Below are positions 1-7,580 of a stretch of 64,000 nucleotides of DNA, in pieces. The stretch covers positions 1,709,425 through 1,773,424 of the forward strand of contig NZ_CP119081.1 of assembly GCF_004524775.2 (NCBI RefSeq), in the 5' to 3' direction. Under the pieces are notes generated by a model. It made no database searches, had not been told where the DNA came from, and was given only the letters and a program-made list of their open reading frames with translations. A program made the position numbers and the translations under genes. How positions within the stretch are numbered: position 1 is the stretch's first letter; each line of letters begins with the position of its first letter. Source of the stretch: Helcococcus ovis. Its GTDB lineage: Bacteria; Bacillota; Clostridia; Tissierellales; Peptoniphilaceae.

Positions 1-64
1 AAATGACTAAAAATTTGTTTTAGGGTATATTATTTTAGTTTTTAATATTAATACTATACCATAT

Positions 65-100
65 AAAAGAGCTCTAGATATTCAAATCCAGAGCTCTTTT
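65..100 (-). terminator. Rho-independent terminator after the glycerate kinase gene
   Basis: Perfect 11-bp inverted repeat AAAAGAGCTCT / AGAGCTCTTTT (65-75 and 90-100). It lies about 65 bases past the stop of the minus-strand glycerate kinase gene, the last gene of that transcription unit. The symmetric A/T flanks mean it could act in both directions. Confidence 0.8.
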
Positions 101-165
101 TAGTGCTTTTTATTAAATTTTTGTAATTTAAAGGATAATCATCTATTTTACAATAAACTCATTTA

Positions 166-1392
166 CTATCTAATTAAAGCAACTGTAAAATCATTTATAT
201 TAGTACCTGTAGGCCCTGTAATTATAAGACCATCAACTTTTTTTAAGTAAGAATAAGAGTCATTATTTTTTAATATATCATAAATTTTATATCCCTTATC
301 TTCTAACAGTCTTTTTGTATTACCATCAACTATTGCTCCGGCAGCATCAGTTGGCCCATCTGTACCGTCAGAGCCTACACTGAAAATTATAACATTATCT
401 AAAGATGAAATTTTTTCTGCCGCACTTAGAGCTATTTCTTGATTTCTGCCACCTTTTCCATTTCCTGTAATCTCTACAACTGTTTCTCCTCCTAATATAA
501 TTGCAAGTGGTCCTTTATCTCTATATGTCTTTACAATAGAGGCTAAAAAAGAGCCTGCTTCTTTAGCTATACAATCTAGCTCATCTGTTAAGATAAGTGA
601 TTTATAACCTAATTTATTTGCAAAATTAGATACTTGATGAACCAATTCCTTAACACTTCCCATTACGATATGATGTGCATTTTCTATATGCTTAGGAGTT
701 TCTATAAGTAATAGTTTTTTTATATCATCAGAAATTCTAAGATTATATTTATCTACTATTTCTAAAGCTTGCTGACTAGTTGACTTATCTGGATAAGCAG
801 GTCCCGAGGCTATCATATCTAAAGGATCTCCTATAATATCACTTAAAACTATAACTTCAAGCCTCGCAGGATGGCACAATTGAGCAAATCTTCCACCCTT
901 GACCTTAGAAAGTCTTTTTCTTATAGTATTTATTTCTTCTATACTTGCTCCCGAAGCTAAAAGCTGTTCATTAATATCCTTGGTAAGATCTTTCGGTATT
1001 ATTGATTTTTCAAATAGAGCTGAACCTCCTCCTGATATCAATAGTAAAACCAAATCATCTTTATTTAAATTTTCAACCATTTTCAGAGCTTGATCTGTAG
1101 CATAATAGGAATTATCATCCGAAATCGGATGCCCAGCTTCATAACATTTAATATTTGGAATTTCTCCCATCACGTGATCATATTTTGTGATTACTATACC
1201 TTTGTTAATTTTATTGCCTAAAACTTTTGCTGCCGCATTAGCCATACTCCAAGCTGCCTTACCTATAGCTAATAAATATAGATTTTTTGATTGTAAATTT
1301 ATTTGTGATAGTGCTTTTTTTACAGCATTATCAGGCTGAACAGCTTCAAGTGTTTGCCTTATAATTTGATAAGCATGTTTTCTAATTGTCAT
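166..1392 (-). CDS. Glycerate 2-kinase, DUF4147/MOFRL family (TtuD/GckA type)
   Basis: The family phosphorylates glycerate to 2-phosphoglycerate in the cytoplasm, feeding lower glycolysis. The 408-residue length is normal. The N-terminal DUF4147 domain carries the LLISGGGSALFE loop near residue 118. The C-terminal MOFRL domain carries GGETVVEITGNGKGGRNQE near residue 300 and GSDGTDGPTDAAGA near residue 345, both family signatures. An AAGGAG ribosome site 7 bases upstream supports the start. The gene is 16 bases downstream of a GntP permease gene, so the pair probably imports and phosphorylates glycerate or a related sugar acid, under the adjacent CdaR-like regulator. The substrate is inferred from family and context. 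A hydroxypyruvate-related role is the main alternative. Confidence 0.88.
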   Translation of the reverse strand: MTIRKHAYQIIRQTLEAVQPDNAVKKALSQINLQSKNLYLLAIGKAAWSMANAAAKVLGNKINKGIVITKYDHVMGEIPNIKCYEAGHPISDDNSYYATDQALKMVENLNKDDLVLLLISGGGSALFEKSIIPKDLTKDINEQLLASGASIEEINTIRKRLSKVKGGRFAQLCHPARLEVIVLSDIIGDPLDMIASGPAYPDKSTSQQALEIVDKYNLRISDDIKKLLLIETPKHIENAHHIVMGSVKELVHQVSNFANKLGYKSLILTDELDCIAKEAGSFLASIVKTYRDKGPLAIILGGETVVEITGNGKGGRNQEIALSAAEKISSLDNVIIFSVGSDGTDGPTDAAGAIVDGNTKRLLEDKGYKIYDILKNNDSYSYLKKVDGLIITGPTGTNINDFTVALIR

Positions 1393-1408
1393 AACTAACT
1401 CCTTTTAA

Positions 1409-2797
1409 TTAAATAAATAAAGAGATAATAAATACTGCAACCATAGAACAAATTCCTTCGATTAATGTTGCAATAGTTTGAGTTTTATATCCTTGATCTG
1501 CCTCCATTCCACCAAAATTTGTTACCACCCAGAAATATGAATCATTAGCATGGGATACAGTCATAGCTCCAGCACCAATTGCTATTACAACTAAAGCAGC
1601 ATGTTGAGGTGTAGAAAATCCCAAAAACGGCAATAATGGCGCCATAATTCCGGCGGTAGTAGTTATAGCTACAGTTGAAGAGCCCTGAGCCGTTTTGAAT
1701 ATTGCAGAAAGTATAAATGGGAAAAATATTCCTATAGATTGGAAAACTTGTGCATTTTCAGCTATATAAGAAACTAAACTGGTATTTGATATAACTTTTC
1801 CCAAAACTCCCCCAGCCGCTGTGATAAATAGTATAGGTCCTACAACCTTTAATGTATCATTTGTATATTCATAAAGTTTTGAAATTTCTTTTCTTGAAAA
1901 TAATATTATTATTGAAAGTATCACACCTACAGCCAAGGCAACTATAGGAGTACCAAAAAATACACATATTTCTCTTAAAGTTCCTTTCCATCCGGCAATC
2001 TTTGATATATTTGAAAATGCCATTAAAATTATTGGAAATAAAATTGGAAATAAAGACATAAACCCAGAAGGCAATTGACCATATTCTTTTACCAATTCCT
2101 CGTAAGTCTTTATATCTTTTTCATTTGCTATATCTTCATTAGATTCGACTTTTTTTCCTATATATTTAGCATATAAGTAGCCTCCTATTAAAGCAGGTAT
2201 AGATGCTAAAAAACCATAAAACATAACAGTTAATAAATAATCTCCAACGCCTAACGTTGCCGCAGCTGCTATCGGTCCCGGAGTAGGTGGTATAAATACA
2301 TGTGAACAATATAGCCCAACTGATAAAGCAACTGACATGGTAACACCCGATATATTTGTTCTCTTAACTAACGCTTTTCTAATTGGATTTAATATTACAA
2401 ATCCCGAGTCACAAAAAACGGGTATTGAAACTACCCATCCCATAAGCATTATAGCTATATCCGGTCTTTTTTTCCCTACTAATTTTATAACCATGTCTGA
2501 TAACTTAATTGCTGCACCGGTTTTTTCGAGTATAGTGCCTAATAAAGCCCCAAAAATTATAACAATCCCTATGCTGGTAAATGTAGATGAAAAACCCTCT
2601 CCTACTACGGAAGCAATGCCCTTTATAACTTCTCCTTTTTCATTTGTAACATTATTTAATGGGATTCCTCCTATTAAACCTAATGCAACAGAAACAAATA
2701 ATATTGATAAAAAAGGGTGAACCTTAAATTTACTAATAAGTAATATCATGATTACAATTGCAATTATAAAAACAATTGAAAATGAAATGCCTGTCAT
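1409..2797 (-). CDS. GntP family sugar-acid:H+ symporter
   Basis: A 462-residue polytopic membrane protein of the GntP family, which imports gluconate, fructuronate, glycerate or similar hydroxy acids with protons. The N-terminal hydrophobic segments, the GALLGTILEKTGAA stretch and the conserved SIPVFCDSGFVIL motif (around residue 125) are typical. TAQGSSTVAITTTAGI near residue 370 and SHANDSYFWVVTNFGGM near the C-terminus are also family hallmarks. An AGGAGG site precedes the ATG. The downstream glycerate kinase gene suggests glycerate as substrate, by context only. Confidence 0.9.
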   Translation of the reverse strand: MTGISFSIVFIIAIVIMILLISKFKVHPFLSILFVSVALGLIGGIPLNNVTNEKGEVIKGIASVVGEGFSSTFTSIGIVIIFGALLGTILEKTGAAIKLSDMVIKLVGKKRPDIAIMLMGWVVSIPVFCDSGFVILNPIRKALVKRTNISGVTMSVALSVGLYCSHVFIPPTPGPIAAAATLGVGDYLLTVMFYGFLASIPALIGGYLYAKYIGKKVESNEDIANEKDIKTYEELVKEYGQLPSGFMSLFPILFPIILMAFSNISKIAGWKGTLREICVFFGTPIVALAVGVILSIIILFSRKEISKLYEYTNDTLKVVGPILFITAAGGVLGKVISNTSLVSYIAENAQVFQSIGIFFPFILSAIFKTAQGSSTVAITTTAGIMAPLLPFLGFSTPQHAALVVIAIGAGAMTVSHANDSYFWVVTNFGGMEADQGYKTQTIATLIEGICSMVAVFIISLFI

Positions 2798-2865
2798 ACT
2801 TTCCTCCTAAAATAAATTTTATATGCTCAAATTCCTGCATATCTAATATAAATTATATTCTCAAA

Positions 2866-2879
2866 AGAAAGTGTTTTCT
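2866..2879. promoter_or_regulatory. Palindromic cre-like site upstream of the GntP gene
   Basis: AGAAAGTGTTTTCT lies between the GntP start and the CdaR-like gene. The reverse strand reads AGAAAACACTTTCT, which shares most but not all positions of a catabolite-responsive element (the central CG is CA). It could instead be an operator for the CdaR-like regulator. Similarity by eye only. Confidence 0.25.
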
Positions 2880-2935
2880 ATGTTATGGAGAATGATTTTT
2901 CAGCATATTTTTAGTTTTATATACTAAATTTATAT

Positions 2936-4087
2936 TTACCTTTCTACGCCATATAAAATTCTATAAAACTCCAAGAAAAAATAATAATATATAGCGTGTG
3001 AAGGCTTTCGAATATCAAAACCTGTAAATTCAAACATCTTTTGCAATCTATACTGAATTGTGTTTTTGTGAAGATAAAAATTTTTAGCGATTAATTTTAT
3101 AGATCCGTCACTCTCAAAATACGCATCTATGATTTGTATGTACAAAAGAAGGTCGGAACGTGGAATTTTTTCTGAAAAAGCATTAATAAAACTATTCATT
3201 TTATCCATATCTATGTCCAATAAATAATTCTCCAATTGCAACTCATCATAATAAACTATACTTTTTCCAATCTTTACAGCCAATTCTTTAGCTCTTAGTG
3301 CTTGAGTGTATGAGTTCCTATAGGAGATTTTATCACTTATGATATCTCCTATACCAAATATAAGTCTTTGATTAAACATTTGATTTATTTTATTCCCTAA
3401 TTTATATAATTTATTTTCAAATCTAAAATCATCCACATTATAAAAAAATGTATAGTGACTTGGTAAATACAAATATAAAATTTTTGTGTTATAATCTGCA
3501 AATTCTCTCACTATATCATCTATGCTATCTATAATTCTCTGACCTTCAATTGAAACAATCAAATCCGCATAATTCTTTAAGGAAAATACTACCGCCCTTC
3601 TTTTTAATCTTATATCAATTCCAATTTCTATTCCTCTGGTTATAAAATCATGATTTTTTGACAGTGCAGGATTTGCAAGAAGATCTTCTATATATCTATA
3701 CTTTATATGTCTTTTTAATCTGCTATCTTCTTTAATGATTGAACCCTCAATCATTATTTCTGTCATTTTCTTAACTATTGTAGCATAGGGCATGACCTTA
3801 TCTTTTTTTCCTGTAATGCCTACAACTCCTACTATCTCTCCAAACACTTTTAAGGCTAAGTTTATGCCCTCTTTTGTATTTTCATTTTCCATCTCAGCAC
3901 TTATATAAAACATCTCCAAAGACTTATCAATAATTTGCTTTGCTCCTAAATGTAAACCTCCTATTCTAGTAGGATCAACCGATGCTATGATAACTCCTGA
4001 TTTATCCATAAAATTAAAATTGGCGTTAATGTGAGTTTTCAATTCATATACTATTTTTCGTGCAAATTCTTTAGAAATTTCATACAT
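2936..4087 (-). CDS. CdaR-family (sugar diacid/glycerate-responsive) transcriptional regulator
   Basis: The N-terminal ~130 residues match the putative sugar-diacid-recognition domain (FMDKSGVIIASVDPTRIGGLH). The C-terminus is a PucR/CdaR-type helix-turn-helix (IAKNFYLHKNTIQYRLQKM). CdaR proteins activate uptake and catabolism of glucarate, galactarate or glycerate. This gene lies just upstream of GntP and glycerate kinase on the same strand, so it probably activates them. The frame could open 30 bases earlier, but GGAGG sits 8 bases before the ATG at 4087 (protein MYEISKEF), which fixes the start there; length is then 383 residues. Confidence 0.85.
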   Translation of the reverse strand: MYEISKEFARKIVYELKTHINANFNFMDKSGVIIASVDPTRIGGLHLGAKQIIDKSLEMFYISAEMENENTKEGINLALKVFGEIVGVVGITGKKDKVMPYATIVKKMTEIMIEGSIIKEDSRLKRHIKYRYIEDLLANPALSKNHDFITRGIEIGIDIRLKRRAVVFSLKNYADLIVSIEGQRIIDSIDDIVREFADYNTKILYLYLPSHYTFFYNVDDFRFENKLYKLGNKINQMFNQRLIFGIGDIISDKISYRNSYTQALRAKELAVKIGKSIVYYDELQLENYLLDIDMDKMNSFINAFSEKIPRSDLLLYIQIIDAYFESDGSIKLIAKNFYLHKNTIQYRLQKMFEFTGFDIRKPSHAIYYYFFLEFYRILYGVER

Positions 4088-4261
4088 ATATCTTACCTCC
4101 ATAAAATAAAACATCATATATAAAAATTAATATAGTTCATTATTTCTCTTTTATACATAAATCAGGATTTATTTATTTTCTTACTTATTCATCTGCAATC
4201 TAAGTGTACTCTTTCAGTTTTCTCTGCAATAAATTCTTAGCTATCAATTTTACGTACCAAA

Positions 4262-4291
4262 AAAGCACCTACTTTTTTATATAGATGCTTT
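4262..4291 (-). terminator. Terminator-like hairpin
   Basis: AAAGCACCTA (4262-4271) pairs with TAGATGCTTT (4282-4291) with one G-T pair. On the minus strand it is followed by a T run. It sits just past the end of the Fic pseudogene and would have ended its transcript. Confidence 0.55.
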
Positions 4292-4330
4292 CCCTTAATT
4301 ATTTTTCGTTTTAATGAATTTTCATTTTAA

Positions 4331-4581
4331 TCATATATATTTTGTAGCTCTTCCTATACCCAATCTTTTAATATCACCTTCAGCTACTAACTTCCTCAAT
4401 GATCCTTCAATCGAACTTACACTTAATGATGGGCAAAGTTCTCTAATATCTTGTTTAATAAATCTTCCAAGTTCCTTTAAAGTTGCCGCTTATCCTGGTA
4501 TATATAAATCGAAGCAACTAAACCAAGAACTTCTGAATCCTATTTTTTATCTTTAATTTTAGAATAATTAAAATTTCTCAT
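4331..4581 (-). pseudogene. Fic-family gene remnant (N- and C-terminal ends joined, internal deletion, stops)
   Basis: The minus strand begins with an ATG at 4581 behind AAGGA and reads MRNFNYSKIKDKK, then TAG, then DSEVLGLVASIY, which resembles the N-terminus of DUF4172-type Fic proteins where a Trp normally stands at the stop. After a frame change it reads AATLKELGRFIKQDIRELC and then PSLSVSSIEGSLRKLVAEGD and IKRLGIGRATKYI, a winged-helix end typical of the same family. The whole Fic core, including the HxFx[DE]GNGR motif, is missing. The gene is therefore dead through a large internal deletion, a nonsense codon and a frameshift. Translation by eye; family assignment from memory of motifs. 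Confidence 0.65.
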
Positions 4582-4641
4582 TAATTTATTCCTTATAATC
4601 GATTTCTCCTTAAATTAAGGTTTAATGAGTTTATTTAATAT

Positions 4642-4986
4642 TTATAATTCATCAACTTCTTTTTTCAATTGTAATTCTATAATTGGTATGGTAAATAAAA
4701 AGTAAAATGATTGGAATATCATAAAAATTCCAAATAATACTTTATCATAACCAAATTTTTCAACTATATATATAAATATTATACTTAAAAATAACAAATA
4801 TATTCCTGCTTTAAGCAAAACTTTTCCCATAAGTTTTTGACCAATTTCCCAATTTTTTTGTGATTTCATTGATAACTCAGTTCTGTATCCCATAAATGAA
4901 TTAATTTTTTTTATTGGTTTATTTTTTGTTAATATACCTAAAATAATCATTAATACCGGGACTAATAGATTAAATAAATATAACAT
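4642..4986 (-). CDS. SdpI-like small membrane protein
   Basis: A 114-residue protein with a hydrophobic N-terminus (residues 2-20), a polar loop and two further hydrophobic segments (about 58-75 and 80-102). The loop has GYRTELSMKSQKNW (from about residue 33), matching the NxxxGYRT...S...W pattern of the SdpI/YfhL family, whose founding member gives immunity to the SdpC toxin in Bacillus. An AGGAG site lies 6 bases before the ATG. No toxin gene is seen beside it, so an immunity role is not supported; most SdpI homologues are of unknown role. It lies inside the decayed accessory region. Confidence 0.7.
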   Translation of the reverse strand: MLYLFNLLVPVLMIILGILTKNKPIKKINSFMGYRTELSMKSQKNWEIGQKLMGKVLLKAGIYLLFLSIIFIYIVEKFGYDKVLFGIFMIFQSFYFLFTIPIIELQLKKEVDEL

Positions 4987-5163
4987 AATGTCTCCTATAT
5001 AATTTATTTTATCCCTTAAAATCTACTATGCTTTGATCGATAATTTAATAATTAAGGGTTAATCCTCTATAAAAAATTCCTCAAAAATAATATACTATTT
5101 CTGAATTTTAATTTTTGAAGATTAGATCTTGAGATAAGCTAAAACCTAATTTTTTTCATCAGT

Positions 5164-5326
5164 TCATTTCTTAATACTATTTATTTTCTTTGTAAATTTA
5201 TCAAAATCAGAATTAATTATTTGTGTCTTATTAAAAATGTCATATTCTTTCAGTTGCTGACTTCCATGTTTTTTTTCCTTGTTTTGTATTGGAACTGTCA
5301 ATATAATCATAATTAATTTTGTACAT
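5164..5326 (-). pseudogene. Possible decayed short coding fragment in an otherwise empty gap
   Basis: The 530-base gap between the SdpI-like gene and the Fic gene has no intact gene. On the minus strand an ATG at 5326 opens MYKINYDYIDSSNTKQGKKT, stopped after about 28 codons. A shifted frame then continues KEYDIFNKTQIINSDFDKF to a stop at 5164. The amino-acid composition looks protein-like, but I recognise no family, and chance open frames are common in DNA this AT-rich. Confidence 0.25.
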
Positions 5327-5513
5327 TTTTATATTAGCATTAATATTTACACTTCTGTAATTACCTTTTTACACTCGTCAAATTTACTTTTTAAGCGTTT
5401 TGTATGCTCTAAACATATAAGAGAACTATTTTAGTAATATCACAAGAAAAAATGGCTGTCCAACTTCTTAAATCATTAGATAAGTATCGAGATTGTTGAA
5501 CAATTTCTGTTAA

Positions 5514-6623
5514 TTATAGAGCCGTTCCTTCTGAAAGTATATCTACATATGCCTTGTAAACATATTGCCTATACCTTTGTTTTTCTTCAACCAACTTTAA
5601 TATTTCTAGCTCTACCAAAGATTCAAAAATCTTATTGATTGTTGGTTTACTTAGAGCCAATAAATTTCTGATATATTCAGCTTCTACAAATGGATGTTTC
5701 AATAAATAATCATATACAGATAAAAGGTGAGATACATTGCATTTAGTAATGTTGCGTATTTTTTCAGTATCTTTTGCTTTTAACTGAACAATATCTTGAA
5801 TTGATTTGATAGAATCCTCTGATATTTCACAAATGCCTTCTACAAAAAACTTGACCCATTCTTCAAACTCTCCCTTAAACCGCACATTATTTAATAGTTC
5901 ATAATACTTGCTCCTGTTTTTCTTAAAGAAATAGCTTAGATATAGAATAGGGTATTCAATGAGCCCTTTCTCCTTCAAATACAAGATTATAAGTAATCTT
6001 CCGATTCTTCCATTACCGTCTAAGAATGGGTAAATTGTTTCAAATTGATAATACACTAGGGCAATTTTTATTAAGTCATCAACTATATCTTCTTCATGGA
6101 TATATTTTTCCAAATCACTCAAACAAATATCCATTTCACCTGGTGCTGGAGGTATAAAGTTTGAAGCTTTTAATGTTGAGCCTGAAGGACCAATCCAGCT
6201 TTGGGACTTTCTAAATTCCCCTGGCATTTTCTCTTTCCCTCTAACTTTAGACAATAACACTTTATGTGTTTCTCGAATTAATCTCATACTTAATGGTAAA
6301 TCTTTGAGTCTATTAAAGGCATAATTTGTAGATTTAATATAATTTACAATCTCTTCTGTTTCTTTTATTTTTTCATTATTTCTATCTTTTTGAAGTACAT
6401 CAACTAGATAAGCCTGCGTCCCCTCAATTTGAGAACTTATTACAGCCTCTTTCTGTACATACATAGATACAAATAGGTCAATATCTGGTAAAGTGATATC
6501 CATTCCATCTAATCTACCTAAAAGTAAATATGCTTTCTTAATTAGCCTATTTATATTTGCATCAATATTAATATCAATATCTTGCAAATTATTTGGAACA
6601 AAGCATTCATAATCACTTTGCAT
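5514..6623 (-). CDS. Fic-family protein with Tyr replacing the catalytic His
   Basis: Fic enzymes transfer AMP or another phosphate-containing group to target proteins. This 369-residue protein has a Fic_N region containing the class II auto-inhibitory motif S63-S-Q-I-E67-G68, the Fic core, and a C-terminal winged helix (about 290-365) resembling a DNA-binding domain. The active-site loop reads IYPFLDGNGRIGR: Asp, Gly-Asn-Gly-Arg and the last Arg are kept, but the essential His (HxFx[DE]GNGR) is Tyr198, codon TAC at 6030-6032, one base from CAC. The frame is open over its full length. It may be an inactive enzyme retained as a regulator, or an early stage of loss. It sits in an accessory island beside a dead Fic gene. 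The ribosome site before the ATG is weak. Confidence 0.85.
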   Translation of the reverse strand: MQSDYECFVPNNLQDIDINIDANINRLIKKAYLLLGRLDGMDITLPDIDLFVSMYVQKEAVISSQIEGTQAYLVDVLQKDRNNEKIKETEEIVNYIKSTNYAFNRLKDLPLSMRLIRETHKVLLSKVRGKEKMPGEFRKSQSWIGPSGSTLKASNFIPPAPGEMDICLSDLEKYIHEEDIVDDLIKIALVYYQFETIYPFLDGNGRIGRLLIILYLKEKGLIEYPILYLSYFFKKNRSKYYELLNNVRFKGEFEEWVKFFVEGICEISEDSIKSIQDIVQLKAKDTEKIRNITKCNVSHLLSVYDYLLKHPFVEAEYIRNLLALSKPTINKIFESLVELEILKLVEEKQRYRQYVYKAYVDILSEGTAL

Positions 6624-6712
6624 CCTTATTAGTTTACCTGCTCTATTATTTTCTAATCACATATAAAATTGCTACTAAGTTAAATATTTTTTACTTAAAT
6701 CAATTATATGAT

Positions 6713-6750
6713 CTGTAAGTAAAATTTTCAACGATATATTTTACTTACAG
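6713..6750. promoter_or_regulatory. Inverted repeat upstream of the Fic gene
   Basis: CTGTAAGTAAAA (6713-6724) and TTTTACTTACAG (6739-6750) form a perfect 12-bp inverted repeat with a 14-base spacer, 90-127 bases upstream of the Fic start. Fic proteins with a C-terminal winged helix often regulate themselves, so this may be an operator. It could also be a terminator for an element now lost. Confidence 0.4.
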
Positions 6751-6794
6751 GGTAACTTAATATGGGAGTCGTGAATCTCGACTCCCTTATATAA

Positions 6795-7004
6795 CTAAAT
6801 TTCATCTCTATGGTATTTTTCCTTTGATTTTTTTCTATAACTTTCATCCTTGTCTTGTTGCTTTTGGAAATTCTTAATCTGTTCAATGATGCTTTCTTTT
6901 TCACCATGTTTTACAGCCTTGTCAATTTCAATAGATAAATCAATTTCATAATCATCATTAAAAGTTTTTACCACATATCTGATGTTATTAATCTCTTCAA
7001 ATTA
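6795..7004 (-). pseudogene. C-terminal fragment of an unrecognised gene
   Basis: The minus strand is open for about 67 codons with no start codon, entering directly from a stop. It reads EEINNIRYVVKTFNDDYEID, then IDKAVKHGEKESIIEQIKNF, and a charged tail ending YHRDEI before a TAG at 6795. The strongly charged, helical composition looks like a real protein end. It lies next to a relaxase fragment on the other strand, so it is probably debris of the same mobile element. No family is assigned. Confidence 0.4.
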
Positions 7005-7050
7005 TACATTTTTATTTAATCGGTTTTGTACATTATTATGTTGACATTAA

Positions 7051-7272
7051 CACAAAGCTCAGATTACCCTATATGAAAATGCCCTTTCAGAACTCAAAAA
7101 ATCCTATTCCAATCTCCCAGATTCAAAGGATATTTTATCTAAACTTGATAAATTACAAGAAAAAAAGAATACCACTATGCAAGAGTATTCTTCTACAAAA
7201 TCTACAATGGACTAGCTTTACAAGATACGAAAAAATTATGGAATTTATATGGGTAAGGAGATGGAGAGATAG
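7051..7272 (+). pseudogene. Relaxase C-terminal fragment (mobile-element remnant)
   Basis: On the plus strand a frame free of starts reads KAQITLYENALSELKKSYSN, LPDSKDILSKLDKLQEKKNT, then QEYSSTKSTMD, a TAG at the next codon, and LYKIRKNYGIYMGKEMER before its final TAG. This coiled, Lys/Leu-rich end with the NLYQIRKNYGIYMGKEMER type of tail is what I know from the C-termini of relaxases in Tn-like conjugative or mobilisable elements of clostridia. Only about 70 residues survive and one codon is a nonsense mutation. The identification rests on memory of the motif. Confidence 0.55.
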
Positions 7273-7580
7273 ACTTACTTCATCTCTATCAACTATTTTT
7301 TTAATGATATACATCTTAAATATAATTTCTAGAAAACCCTCAACATTTAATTTATGCATATTCAAATACCATTGGATTCTTTCGCAAGATAATAAGTCTA
7401 ATTCGTATTTTCCAATTTTTTTTATAAACTTTTTTAAGATTATCCTTAAGCCTTTTTAAACCATTTGTTTATATATCATAAAATCTATACTATAGTCATA
7501 AAATCCATATCTTGATAATGTTTTCGTACGCCTAGTCCATCCAACTTTAGTAAGAAGCTATAAATAGTAATAAATTTATT
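7273..7580. other. Gap without a recognisable gene
   Basis: About 300 bases between the relaxase fragment and the 919-residue gene. The minus strand has an open stretch from about 7460 down (reading for example LDLLSCERIQWYLNMHKLNV) with no start, no ribosome site and no family I recognise. It is probably further decayed element DNA. Confidence 0.4.

Noticed and set aside
61..100. tRNA-like T-loop TTCAAATCC
   Set aside because: The bases belong to the loop of a clear terminator hairpin, and no acceptor, D or anticodon arms are found. I saw no tRNA or rRNA gene in the window.
4314..4556. 80-codon plus-strand frame
   Set aside because: It mirrors the Fic remnant on the minus strand, has no ribosome site and shows no family similarity.
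7153..7365. 70-codon minus-strand frame
   Set aside because: Its second half is antisense to the relaxase fragment and it has no ribosome site.
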